Positions 9,615 to 17,306 of a stretch of DNA of 64,000 nt are shown here, in pieces. Within the stretch, counting starts at the first letter, position 1. Every line of letters begins with the position of its first letter. Where the stretch lies: contig NZ_FOQG01000005.1 in assembly GCF_900113685.1 (NCBI RefSeq), positions 62,001 through 126,000 on the forward strand. Reading direction: 5' to 3'. The notes beneath the pieces were generated by a model. That model had not been told where the DNA came from and did no database searches. It was given only the letters and a program-made list of their open reading frames with translations. The stretch comes from Nocardioides psychrotolerans. GTDB taxonomy: Bacteria > Actinomycetota > Actinomycetes > Propionibacteriales > Nocardioidaceae. The translations under genes were made by a program, and so were the position numbers.

Positions 9615-9715
9615 GCCCGGAGCATCGATGCCGTTTCGTGTCCCGGAATAGCCATGAACGCCTATGAGATGCGTTACTGTGCCCCGATATCTTGATTTCC
9701 TGGGGAGGGAATGCA

Positions 9716-10636
9716 GTGCGCAAATTCATCGGTCCGGTCCTGCTCGGCTTGGGAGGCTTCCTCCTGATGGCGGCCATCATCTGTACGGCGTGGGCTCCGG
9801 GCGTCGTCAAGAAGACGCCCACGGACGTCAACACGACGACGTACCTGAGCGGCACGGCCAACAAGCTCAACCCGGCCACAGGGGAGCTGGAGTCCAACCC
9901 CATCAACACCACCAGCGTGACGATGGTCGACTCCGACATCTCCGACGACTCCGTCGTCGGCTGGGTCAACACCTCGTGCACCGTCATCAACGTCGACAAC
10001 CCGCCCAACTGCGTCGATGGTGACGACGAGCGCCTCATCGCGGCGAGCATCGACACCTTCGCCACGAGCCGCACGACCGGGCTCGCGGTCAACGACGAGA
10101 AGTACCGCGCGGACGAGTCCACCCCGCACGACGGCCTGGTCAACAAGTGGCCCTTCGACTCCGAGAAGAAGACCTACCCCTACTGGGACGGCACCGCCGG
10201 CGGAGCCTACGACGCGGTCTACGACCGCACCGAGAACCTCGACGGGCTCGAGGTCTACGTCTACAAGGTGAGCATCGTCGACGCGCCGATCGACATCGCC
10301 GAGGGCATCCCGGGCACCTACAGCTCGGCGAAGGAGATCTTCGTCGAGCCCGGCACCGGTGCGATCGTCAACCAGACCGAGGACCAGCAGCGCTTCCTCG
10401 AGTCCGGCGACATGGTGCTCGACCTGCAGGCCGCCTTCACCGACGACCAGCAGAAGCTGAGCATCTCCGAGAGCAAGGACAACCTCGCCAGCGTCAAGCT
10501 CATCCTCACCACCGTCCCGATCGTCGGCTTCGTCGGCGGCATCCTGTGCCTGCTCGCCGGTGCGCTCCTGGTCTTCCGTGGCCGTGGCTCCTCCGAGCAG
10601 TCGCCGGCCAAGCGTCGCGAGACCGTCGGCGTCTGA
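9716..10636 (+). CDS. DUF3068 domain-containing membrane-anchored protein
   Basis: 306 residues: a short cytoplasmic N-terminus, one membrane helix (residues 6-26), a large external domain and a second helix near residues 265-288 followed by a basic Gly/Arg-rich tail. This layout and motifs such as 'TTTYLSGTANKLN' and 'PYWDGTAGG' match DUF3068, an actinobacterial envelope family sometimes called PorA-like. No biochemical function is established. I chose GTG at 9716, which has GGGAGGGA 6-14 bases upstream, over the in-frame ATG at 9692. It stands alone, ending at a shared bidirectional terminator. Confidence 0.85.
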   Translation: MRKFIGPVLLGLGGFLLMAAIICTAWAPGVVKKTPTDVNTTTYLSGTANKLNPATGELESNPINTTSVTMVDSDISDDSVVGWVNTSCTVINVDNPPNCVDGDDERLIAASIDTFATSRTTGLAVNDEKYRADESTPHDGLVNKWPFDSEKKTYPYWDGTAGGAYDAVYDRTENLDGLEVYVYKVSIVDAPIDIAEGIPGTYSSAKEIFVEPGTGAIVNQTEDQQRFLESGDMVLDLQAAFTDDQQKLSISESKDNLASVKLILTTVPIVGFVGGILCLLAGALLVFRGRGSSEQSPAKRRETVGV

Positions 10637-10658
10637 CGCACCACCTGTCCTCTCCGGC

Positions 10659-10689
10659 ACGCCGGGTCACGCTCTGCGTGGCCCGGCGT
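10659..10689. terminator. Bidirectional hairpin between two convergent genes
   Basis: Two 13-base arms (10659-10671 and 10677-10689) pair completely with one G-U wobble around a 5-base loop, placed across the end of the minus-strand methyltransferase and 22 bases after the DUF3068 stop. The plus-strand side runs into TTCGGCTTTCCT. Confidence 0.6.
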
Positions 10690-11521
10690 TCGGCTTTCCT
10701 GTGGGCGCCTTGGTGCAGCCGAAGATCGCGGTGCCGGGGGTGAATCGTCCTCGCACCGCCGACCACCCGCCCCAGAGCCGGTCGTGACCGGCGGGCCACT
10801 CGGGCTCCAGCAGCGTCGTGATGACGAAGCCGCTTGCCGCCAGGACCCTGACCCAGTCGCCGAGGGTGCGGTGGTGCTCGACGTAGGCGACCTGCCCGGT
10901 GTCGTCTTCGACCTCCACGTAGGGGGTGCGGTCCCAGTAGGACTGGCTGGCGACCAGGCCCGCCTCGGTGGGGTCGTCGGGGAACATCCACCGCGTCGGG
11001 TGGGTGATGGAGAACGCGAAGCGTCCGCCGGGGCTCAGGACCCGAGCCGTCTCAGCGACCGCGAGCTCGATGTCCTGGACGAACTGCAGGGCGCCGAAGG
11101 AGCAGAAGACGACGTCGAAGGACCCGTCGGCGAAAGGCAGGTCGGTCGCCGTGCCGAGGACTGAGGGCACCGCGACCCCGGTCTGCTCGTCGAGGCGTCG
11201 TGAGTGCTGCAGCTGCCGGTGCGACAGGTCGAGGCCGAAGGACAGGCCACCCTGGCTGCGCACCCAGCGCGAGCACTGCCCAGCACCTGATCCGACCTCG
11301 AGCACGTGCTTGCCGACGACGTCGCCCAGGATCCCGGCCTCGCTCTCGGTGAGGCCCTCGGGCCCCCACACGAAACCGGCGTCGCCGAGGAACTCGCCGT
11401 GGGTGGCTTGGTACTCATCGGCGTAGCGGTCCCAGTCGGGGCCGTTCGCCGCTCGTGACTCGGCCTCGCTGACGCCTCGACGCTCGACGCGGACCGGCGG
11501 GTGCGGCCAGTGTTCCTGCAC
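10667..11521 (-). CDS. Class I SAM-dependent methyltransferase
   Basis: 284 residues. Motif I is 'HVLEVGSGAGQCSRWV' near residue 72, followed by 'FGLDLSHRQL', 'DLPFADGSFDVVFCSFGALQFV' (split at about residue 128) and 'VLSPGGRFAFSITHP'. These are the standard Methyltransf_11 motifs. The conserved 'THPTRWMFPDDP' and the C-terminal half resemble actinobacterial methyltransferases of unknown substrate. The GTG start follows TAGCGT by 6 bases. It is divergent from the phosphotransferase-like gene, with 66 bases between the starts. Confidence 0.85.
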   Translation of the reverse strand: MQEHWPHPPVRVERRGVSEAESRAANGPDWDRYADEYQATHGEFLGDAGFVWGPEGLTESEAGILGDVVGKHVLEVGSGAGQCSRWVRSQGGLSFGLDLSHRQLQHSRRLDEQTGVAVPSVLGTATDLPFADGSFDVVFCSFGALQFVQDIELAVAETARVLSPGGRFAFSITHPTRWMFPDDPTEAGLVASQSYWDRTPYVEVEDDTGQVAYVEHHRTLGDWVRVLAASGFVITTLLEPEWPAGHDRLWGGWSAVRGRFTPGTAIFGCTKAPTGKPNAGPRRA

Positions 11522-11527
11522 GCCGTC

Positions 11528-11533
11528 ACGCTA
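11528..11533 (-). promoter_or_regulatory. -10 hexamer of the methyltransferase at 11521 (leaderless)
   Basis: Minus-strand TAGCGT lies 6 bases before the GTG start, implying a transcript that begins at the start codon. Confidence 0.5.
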
Positions 11534-11587
11534 GCCCACCTCCGCTCCCGTGCGAGCCGGGTCGCGTGGTGTTGGCACGATGGCCTG

Positions 11588-12484
11588 ATGGACTTCGCAT
11601 CCCTGACCCCGCTCGAAGGTGGCTGGTCGGGCCAGACCTTCCTGGCCGAGGCGGCGGGCGAGCGGCACGTCGTACGGATCTATGCCGAGCCCGGGCCGCG
11701 CGGCGAGCAGGCCCATGAGGTCGACGCCGCGCTGCTGCGCCTGGTGCGCGGGCTGCTGCCGGTCGCCGACGTCCTGGAGGTGCGCCGCGGTGACCCGGCG
11801 ACCGGGATGCCGGCGCTGCTGGTGACGAGCCTGCTCCCCGGCGAGCGTGGCGACCTGGTGCTCCCGCGCCTGGACGACGCACAGCTGGCGATCCTCGGGC
11901 GTGAGGTCGGCGCCCTGGTGGCCACCCTCGGCGCGATGCCCCAGCTGCGACCCGGCCCCTTCGTCGACGGCGACCTGCGGGTCGGGACGTTCGAGGGAGC
12001 GGACGGGCTCGTCGACTGGGTCCGCCAGCACGAGCCGACGCTGGCCCACTGGTCCGACGACGAGCGAGCCGGTCTCGCGGTGGTGGCCGAGGAGGCCCAG
12101 GAGCTGCTCGACTCCGTCGGTCGTCGCTGCCTGGTGCACAGCGACCTCAACCCGAAGAACCTGCTGGTGGATCCCACTACCTTGCGGATCACGGGCCTGG
12201 TCGACTGGGAGTTCGCCCACGCCGGTCACCCCTTCACCGACCTCGGCAACGTGCTGCGGTTCGACCGGGCCCCGCGCTACGCCGATGCGGTCCTGGCGAC
12301 CTACGCCGGAGCCCGCGGCACCCCGCCGGCCGTTGCACTCGACCTGGCCCGCGCCGCCGACCTGTGGGCGTTGGTCGACCTGGCCTCACGTCACGGGCAC
12401 AACCCGGTCGCTGATCGCGCCGAGCGCCTCCTCCGCGCGATCGCGGGGGAGCGGGATAGCCACGCCTGGCCTGCTTCCGACTGA
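11588..12484 (+). CDS. Aminoglycoside phosphotransferase (APH)-fold kinase-like protein
   Basis: 298 residues with the APH/choline-kinase fold. 'GGWSGQTFLAE' is the nucleotide loop (residues 10-20), the ATP-contacting Arg-containing strand is 'HVVRIYAEPG', the catalytic loop is 'CLVHSDLNPKNLLVD' (about 182-196) and the metal-binding Asp is in 'GLVDWEFAHAG'. Proteins like this phosphorylate small hydroxylated molecules; most chromosomal ones are not resistance enzymes. The ATG lies 6 bases after CACGAT, a weak leaderless-type -10. A strong hairpin follows the stop. Substrate unknown. Confidence 0.82.
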   Translation: MDFASLTPLEGGWSGQTFLAEAAGERHVVRIYAEPGPRGEQAHEVDAALLRLVRGLLPVADVLEVRRGDPATGMPALLVTSLLPGERGDLVLPRLDDAQLAILGREVGALVATLGAMPQLRPGPFVDGDLRVGTFEGADGLVDWVRQHEPTLAHWSDDERAGLAVVAEEAQELLDSVGRRCLVHSDLNPKNLLVDPTTLRITGLVDWEFAHAGHPFTDLGNVLRFDRAPRYADAVLATYAGARGTPPAVALDLARAADLWALVDLASRHGHNPVADRAERLLRAIAGERDSHAWPASD

Positions 12485-12511
12485 CCGAGGTGTCACCGTC
12501 AGGACGCAGAA

Positions 12512-12540
12512 CTCCCCCCGGGACCAGGTCCCGGGGGGAG
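12512..12540 (+). terminator. Strong GC hairpin after the APH-like gene
   Basis: Arms of 14 bases (12512-12525 and 12527-12540) are perfect complements around a single base, so the actual loop opens to 3-5 bases. No U-tract follows on the plus strand, as is common in actinobacteria. Confidence 0.6.
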
Positions 12541-12606
12541 ATTCCGCCCCGCCCTTGGTGCGGCAGGAGTGACCGGGCTCGCGGGCTCAGGGCCGGCGAG
12601 CAGCGG

Positions 12607-13224
12607 TCACCCTCGGCCGGCGGCGGCCTTGGGGTTCATCGGGGTCGACAACACGTTGCTGGGGTCGCTCCCGGAGGCGATCTCGTCTCCGTCACTGACG
12701 CCACCACGGTCGGTGTCCCAGTGGGTGGGGTCCGTCTTGTGCCGGTCGAAGCGCGTGTTGCGGGACCCGGTCTCCTCGATGTCGCTGAGACCGTCACCGT
12801 CGGTGTCGACCGCCGGGCCGCCCGGGTCGAGGGGGTCGTTGGGGTCGGTGCCGCCGTCGATCTCGTCGCCGTCGTCGATGCCGTCACCATCGGTGTCTGC
12901 GGTGTTGGGGTCGGTCGGCTCGTTGCCGTTGGCGTCGTTCTCCGAGCCGGTCGTCTCCTGGCCGTCGAGCAGGCCGTCGTTGTCGCTGTCGGCGTCGTTG
13001 GGGTTCATCATCGGGTTGGGGAACGGGTTCTGCGAGCCCGTGGTCTCCTCGGTGTCGGTCAGGCCGTCACGGTCGGTGTCGACCCCACCGGCGCTGTCGC
13101 CGCAGGTGACGCCGCCCGCGGGTGCCTTGGCCGTCGCGGTCATCGGGAAGAGGTCGACCTCGGCCACGTCGATGACGCCACCCAGGGTGAGCTTGAGGTG
13201 CACCGCGGCGGCGCTGGCGGTCAC
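12607..13224 (-). pseudogene. Detached C-terminal part of the frameshifted secreted protein: thrombospondin type-3 repeats
   Basis: This 205-residue frame carries about five Asp-rich calcium-binding thrombospondin type-3 repeats such as 'DTDRDGLTDTEE', 'DADSDNDGLLDGQE' and 'DTDGDGIDDGDE'. It has no signal peptide or convincing ribosome site. The same frame stays open upstream to about 13290 and reads smoothly ('APELSVGTPTITKSPDGL') into the end of the preceding frame, so it is best read as the C-terminal half of one gene broken near 13285. If translated alone it would be cytoplasmic, which makes no sense for calcium-binding repeats. Confidence 0.6.
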
Positions 13225-13268
13225 CGTCAGCCCGTCGGGGCTCTTGGTGATCGTGGGGGTGCCGACGC

Positions 13269-14111
13269 TCAGCTCAGGAGCATTCCCGCGTCGGCGGGCA
13301 CGCTCACGGGGTCGCCGGGGATGATCGTCATGCCGCCGAGCTCGACGATCGGGGTGGTGTAGGTCGCCTTGGTGCCGCCGGTGGTGCCGTCGGCCGTGAC
13401 CTTCAGCTCGGGTGCCGACGTCACCTCCAGCACGTTGTTGCCGGCGAGCTGCAGCGAGGCGGTGCTGCCCGTGACGGTGCTGACCACGTTGCGACCCCCG
13501 TTGGGGCGACCATTGGCGAGCAGCTCGGTCTTCTGGCTCACCGAGGCCGTGCCCGGGAGGTTGACGAGCCCGCCCGCGAGACCCGAGACCCCCAGGACGC
13601 TCACGTCGGCGGTCGAGACGCTCGACTGGCTGACCGGCACGTTGGCGCCCAGGCAGGTGCCGTCCGCGGCGAAGCGGGCCTGGGCGGAGGAGTTGGAGAC
13701 CCCGAGGTCGAGCACACCCGGGATGGTGAGCGGGACCGTCCCCGCGACGATCGAGTCGGTGGCGGGTGCCGGGTTGTCCGGCGGTGCGACCTGCGTCGCC
13801 TCGGAGAGGATGTTGAGCGGGACGGCCGTCAGGGCCGTGCCCTCGAGGTTGCGCGACTCGGCCGTCGAGCGCGGGTTGGTGGCGTTGAGGGTCCCCTCGA
13901 CCTGGCCGAGGATGACCTCGGCGGCCGAGGCCACGAGCGGGACACTGAGGACGGTGACGTGGAGGACCTCACCGGTGGCTGCGGTCGTGGCGCCGGCCGG
14001 CACGGGCAGCGTGGCGGCCGAGGCGGGCGCCGCGAGCGGCACGGAGACGAGGGAGAACAGGGCGAGGGTCGAGAGACTGACCGTCGCCCCGAGAGGGCGC
14101 GGGATCTTCAT
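13269..14111 (-). CDS. Secreted choice-of-anchor-P-like protein, N-terminal part of a frameshifted gene
   Basis: 280 residues. A signal peptide is clear: 'MKIPRPLGATVSLSTLALF' then a hydrophobic run ending in 'AAPASA'. The mature part is Thr/Val/Ala-rich beta-type sequence ('ATGEVLHVTVLSVPLVASAAE') resembling choice-of-anchor P surface proteins. I chose ATG 14111 because it has GGAG about 10 bases upstream and begins the signal peptide; an upstream in-frame start at 14153 adds an unlikely Pro-rich leader. The frame ends abruptly at 13269, and the continuation is in another frame (12607-13224). Restoring one G to the GGG at 13285-13287 joins the two into a protein of about 500 residues. Confidence 0.65.
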   Translation of the reverse strand: MKIPRPLGATVSLSTLALFSLVSVPLAAPASAATLPVPAGATTAATGEVLHVTVLSVPLVASAAEVILGQVEGTLNATNPRSTAESRNLEGTALTAVPLNILSEATQVAPPDNPAPATDSIVAGTVPLTIPGVLDLGVSNSSAQARFAADGTCLGANVPVSQSSVSTADVSVLGVSGLAGGLVNLPGTASVSQKTELLANGRPNGGRNVVSTVTGSTASLQLAGNNVLEVTSAPELKVTADGTTGGTKATYTTPIVELGGMTIIPGDPVSVPADAGMLLS

Positions 14112-14545
14112 GGGTGACTCCGAGGGGGCGGGGGCGGGGATATGGACGCTCACCGGCCGGCTCGCACGTGGCGAGAGGCGGAGGGAGCGTTCCGAGGGCT
14201 TCCGAGAAGGAAAGGGATCGCGGGTGCCCGATCGTGGAGGAAGCAGGCGCGAGGGTTGGTGTCCCCATGACGCCGAGGAGGCCGTACCCCCCTGGCATGG
14301 GATATACGGAGATCAAGGTAAAGATGGCTACTGGTTCAGACCGGTGCCGGTTGGACGCCCGCACGAAGCGCGGCGTAGGCTGGGGGGTGCGCTAGAGGTC
14401 TGCCTTGGTCCCAGACAGAGTGGACTCTCGCTCACTGACGATGTCAGCCGGGTTCCGCCGGCACGACGCTCGATCCCATCGGAACGTGAAACCGACCTCC
14501 GCGCGCGCCCGCACGACATCTGCCCACCAAGGAATTCTTTCCCTT
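14112..14545. other. 434-bp divergent intergenic region upstream of rpsA
   Basis: It holds the ribosome site of the minus-strand secreted gene, an unusually AT-rich patch at about 14296-14340, a candidate rpsA promoter (14351-14381) and an S1 leader of about 155 bases. I see no convincing small gene; short open frames here have random codon third positions. Confidence 0.5.
14351..14381 (+). promoter_or_regulatory. Candidate rpsA promoter
   Basis: TTGGAC (14351-14356) and TAGGCT (14376-14381) resemble actinobacterial primary-sigma boxes, but the 19-base spacer is slightly long. It would give a leader of about 155 bases before rpsA. Confidence 0.4.
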
Positions 14546-16027
14546 ATGACGAGCACCATCATCCAGCCGGACTATGACGCACCGCAGGTCGCGATCAACG
14601 ACATCGGGTCCGAGGCTGACTTCCTGGCCGCCATCGACGCCACGATCAAGTACTTCAACGACGGCGACATCGTCTCCGGCACCATCGTGAAGGTCGACCG
14701 CGACGAGGTCCTCCTGGACATCGGCTACAAGACCGAGGGTGTCATCCCCTCGCGCGAGCTCTCGATCAAGCACGACGTCGACCCCTCTGAGGTCGTCTCT
14801 GTCGGCGACGAGGTCGAGGCCCTGGTCCTCCAGAAGGAGGACAAGGAAGGCCGCCTGATCCTGTCCAAGAAGCGCGCCCAGTACGAGCGCGCCTGGGGCA
14901 CCATCGAGCAGGTCAAGGAGGAGGACGGCGTCGTCGAGGGCACCGTCATCGAGGTCGTCAAGGGCGGCCTCATCATCGACATCGGCCTGCGCGGCTTCCT
15001 GCCCGCCTCGCTGGTCGAGATGCGCCGCGTGCGCGACCTGCAGCCCTACGTGGGGCAGGTCCTCGAGGCCAAGATCATCGAGCTCGACAAGAACCGCAAC
15101 AACGTGGTCCTGTCGCGCCGGGCCTGGCTCGAGCAGACCCAGTCCGAGGTGCGCCACGGCTTCCTGACCCAGCTCCAGAAGGGTCAGATCCGCAAGGGTG
15201 TCGTGTCCTCCATCGTCAACTTCGGTGCGTTCGTGGACCTCGGCGGCGTCGACGGTCTCGTCCACGTCTCGGAGCTGTCCTGGAAGCACATCGACCACCC
15301 CTCCGAGGTCGTCACCGTGGGCGACGAGGTCACCGTCGAGGTCCTCGACGTCGACATGGATCGCGAGCGCGTCTCGCTGTCGCTCAAGGCCACGCAGGAA
15401 GACCCCTGGCAGCACTTCGCCCGCACCCACCAGATGGGCCAGATCGTGCCGGGCAAGGTCACCAAGCTGGTGCCCTTCGGTTCGTTCGTGCGCGTCGAGG
15501 AGGGCATCGAGGGCCTGGTGCACATCTCCGAGCTGGCCGAGCGCCACGTGGAGATCCCCGAGCAGGTCGTCCAGGTCAACGACGACGTCATGGTCAAGAT
15601 CATCGACATCGACCTCGAGCGTCGCCGCATCTCGCTGTCGCTCAAGCAGGCCAACGAGACCGCGACCGCGGCCGACGTCGAGGAGTTCGACCCCACGCTC
15701 TACGGCATGGCGGCGACCTACGACGACCAGGGCAACTACGTCTACCCCGACGGCTTCGACCCCGAGACGGGCGAGTGGCTCGAGGGCTTCGACGAGCAGC
15801 GTGCCGTCTGGGAGGAGCAGTACGCCAAGGCGCACGCTCGCTGGGAGGCGCACGTCAAGCAGCAGGCCGAGGCCAAGCAGGCTGACGTCGAGGCCGGCGA
15901 GGCCACGACGTACTCCTCCGGCGGCGACGTCGACACCGAGGAGGGCGGCGCTTCCGAGGGCGGCTCGCTCGCCTCGGACGAGGCGCTGCAGGCTCTGCGC
16001 GAGAAGCTGACCGGCGGCCAGGCCTGA
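14546..16027 (+). CDS. rpsA: 30S ribosomal protein S1
   Basis: 493 residues with four S1 RNA-binding repeats, starting near residues 36 ('GDIVSGTIVKVDRDEVLLDI'), 125 ('GTVIEVVKGGLIIDIGLRGF'), 210 ('GQIRKGVVSSIVNFGAFVDL') and 295 ('GQIVPGKVTKLVPFGSFVRV'). Actinobacterial S1 has four repeats and an acidic tail of this length, unlike the six of E. coli. It helps bring mRNA to the 30S subunit. The start at ATG 14546 is supported by AAGGAA 11 bases upstream; an earlier in-frame start at 14405 lies in the leader. A strong terminator follows. Confidence 0.97.
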   Translation: MTSTIIQPDYDAPQVAINDIGSEADFLAAIDATIKYFNDGDIVSGTIVKVDRDEVLLDIGYKTEGVIPSRELSIKHDVDPSEVVSVGDEVEALVLQKEDKEGRLILSKKRAQYERAWGTIEQVKEEDGVVEGTVIEVVKGGLIIDIGLRGFLPASLVEMRRVRDLQPYVGQVLEAKIIELDKNRNNVVLSRRAWLEQTQSEVRHGFLTQLQKGQIRKGVVSSIVNFGAFVDLGGVDGLVHVSELSWKHIDHPSEVVTVGDEVTVEVLDVDMDRERVSLSLKATQEDPWQHFARTHQMGQIVPGKVTKLVPFGSFVRVEEGIEGLVHISELAERHVEIPEQVVQVNDDVMVKIIDIDLERRRISLSLKQANETATAADVEEFDPTLYGMAATYDDQGNYVYPDGFDPETGEWLEGFDEQRAVWEEQYAKAHARWEAHVKQQAEAKQADVEAGEATTYSSGGDVDTEEGGASEGGSLASDEALQALREKLTGGQA

Positions 16028-16048
16028 TCGCCTAGCCCCACCGCAGCG

Positions 16049-16086
16049 CGAAGGCCCGGCTCCCCGCGAGGGGGGCCGGGCCTTCG
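16049..16086 (+). terminator. rpsA terminator
   Basis: Two 17-base arms (16049-16065 and 16070-16086) pair fully with one G-U wobble and a 4-base GCGA loop, 22 bases after the rpsA stop. This is the strongest hairpin in the window. Confidence 0.8.
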
Positions 16087-16106
16087 GCGTGCGGGAGCGA
16101 GGGGGC

Positions 16107-16268
16107 TCAGGATGCACGGTCGAACGACGATCGCGCCGACGGCGGCAGGAAGTCGGGGTCGACGCGGTGGGAGCGTGGCGGGCGCGCGGACCCGTCGTGG
16201 AGGACGGAGCGGAGCGTCGCGACCAGCGCGGCGACCGAGAGGGCCAGGACTGCGATCATGAGGGTCAT
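16107..16268 (-). CDS. 53-residue single-pass membrane peptide
   Basis: The frame begins 'MTLMIAVLALSVAALVATLR', one membrane helix, then a short basic/Pro-rich cytoplasmic tail ending 'PSARSSFDRAS'. Codon third positions are strongly GC, as in real genes here. Short proteins of this design (a helix, then 'LRSVLHDG' and an 'SHRVDPDF'-like tail) recur in actinobacteria, to my knowledge without an assigned function. An in-frame ATG at 16280 would add four residues. It is divergent from the DJ-1/AraC regulator across a region with a perfect 14-bp palindrome, so it may be that regulator's target. Confidence 0.6.
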   Translation of the reverse strand: MTLMIAVLALSVAALVATLRSVLHDGSARPPRSHRVDPDFLPPSARSSFDRAS

Positions 16269-16296
16269 GGCAGTAATCATGCATGCAACGAATTAA

Positions 16297-16310
16297 TGCC
16301 ACTAGTGGCA
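16297..16310. promoter_or_regulatory. Perfect 14-bp palindrome, candidate operator
   Basis: TGCCACTAGTGGCA lies between the 53-residue peptide and the regulator. It would sit about 52-65 bases upstream of the regulator's likely transcription start and just upstream of a TTAATT-like -10 for the peptide. Confidence 0.45.
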
Positions 16311-16349
16311 GATAAGACCCGTCCGATCGATTTCCTGCCAACTCACCGC

Positions 16350-16355
16350 TAGGGT
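16350..16355 (+). promoter_or_regulatory. -10 hexamer of the DJ-1/AraC regulator (leaderless)
   Basis: TAGGGT lies 6 bases before the ATG at 16362. Confidence 0.5.
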
Positions 16356-16361
16356 CGGGTC

Positions 16362-17306
16362 ATGCAGAGCGTCGCGGTGATCGTGCAGGACGGGGCCGAG
16401 CCGTTCGGGCTCGGCTCCCTCGTCGAGGTGTGGGGCGAGCCCTACCACCCCGAGGACGACAACCCCGTGTTCGACTTCCGGGTGTGCACCCCCCGTCCCG
16501 GGCGGGTGCGGGGCCGGGGCGGCTTCGACCTGCACGTCGACCGCGGGCTGGAGGCGACCGAGGACGCCGACCTGGTCTGCTTCTCGCCACGCTCCGACTT
16601 CCTCGACTTCGACCCCGCGGTGCTCGACGTCGCGCGCGCCGCCCACGACCGGGGGGCGATCGTCTACGCCCACTGCAGCGCGGCGTTCATGCTCGCCGAG
16701 GCCGGCCTGCTCGAGGGCAAGGAGTGCACGACGCACTGGCGCTACACCGACCTGATGGCCCAGCGCTACCCGGGTGCGATCGTGCGCCCAGACGTCCTCT
16801 ACGTCCAGGCCGGAAACGTCCTCACCGGCGCGGGCAGTGCGGCCGGCATCGACGCCTCGCTCCACCTAGTGCGCCAGACCTTCGGCGCGCGCGTCGCGGC
16901 CACCACGGCCCGCCGGATCGTGGTCCCGCCCCACCGCGACGGTGGCCAGGCCCAGTTCATCGCCCGGCAGGTGGTCGACTACCAGGCCGAGACCCTGGGT
17001 GCTGTCCTGTCGTGGGCCCAGGAGAACCTCGCCGAACCGCTCGACGTGGACACCCTCGCCCGCAAGGCCCACATGTCGCCGCGCACCTTCGCCCGACGCT
17101 TCCGCGACGAGACCGGCACGACCCCGCACGCGTGGGTGACGTCGCAGCGGTTGCACCTGGCGGAGGAGATGCTCGAGCGCACCGACAACTCCGTGGACCA
17201 GATCGCCGATGCCGTGGGATTCGGCAACGCCGCCACCCTCCGGCACCACTTCAGTCGTGTGCGCGGGGTCAGTCCGCAGCAGTACCGTCGCCAGTTCGCC
17301 TGCTGA
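16362..17306 (+). CDS. DJ-1/PfpI-like plus AraC-type transcriptional regulator (GlxA/FtrA family)
   Basis: 314 residues. Residues 1-180 form a class I glutamine amidotransferase-like DJ-1/PfpI sensor; the nucleophile-elbow region reads 'AHCSAAFMLAEAGLL' with a cysteine at the usual place. The C-terminal 100 residues hold the AraC double helix-turn-helix ('MSPRTFARRFRDETGTTPHA', then 'VDQIADAVGFGNAATLRHHF'). Proteins of this type bind DNA and respond to an unknown small ligand; the amidotransferase domain is normally not catalytic. The gene is probably leaderless. Its 3' end overlaps the convergent ligase gene by 38 bases. The adjacent palindrome at 16297 is a natural candidate binding site, though AraC proteins often prefer direct repeats. 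Confidence 0.9.
   Translation: MQSVAVIVQDGAEPFGLGSLVEVWGEPYHPEDDNPVFDFRVCTPRPGRVRGRGGFDLHVDRGLEATEDADLVCFSPRSDFLDFDPAVLDVARAAHDRGAIVYAHCSAAFMLAEAGLLEGKECTTHWRYTDLMAQRYPGAIVRPDVLYVQAGNVLTGAGSAAGIDASLHLVRQTFGARVAATTARRIVVPPHRDGGQAQFIARQVVDYQAETLGAVLSWAQENLAEPLDVDTLARKAHMSPRTFARRFRDETGTTPHAWVTSQRLHLAEEMLERTDNSVDQIADAVGFGNAATLRHHFSRVRGVSPQQYRRQFAC

Noticed and set aside
11588..12484. Aminoglycoside resistance gene
   Set aside because: The fold is shared by many small-molecule kinases and the gene is in an ordinary chromosomal setting with no mobile element, so resistance cannot be claimed.
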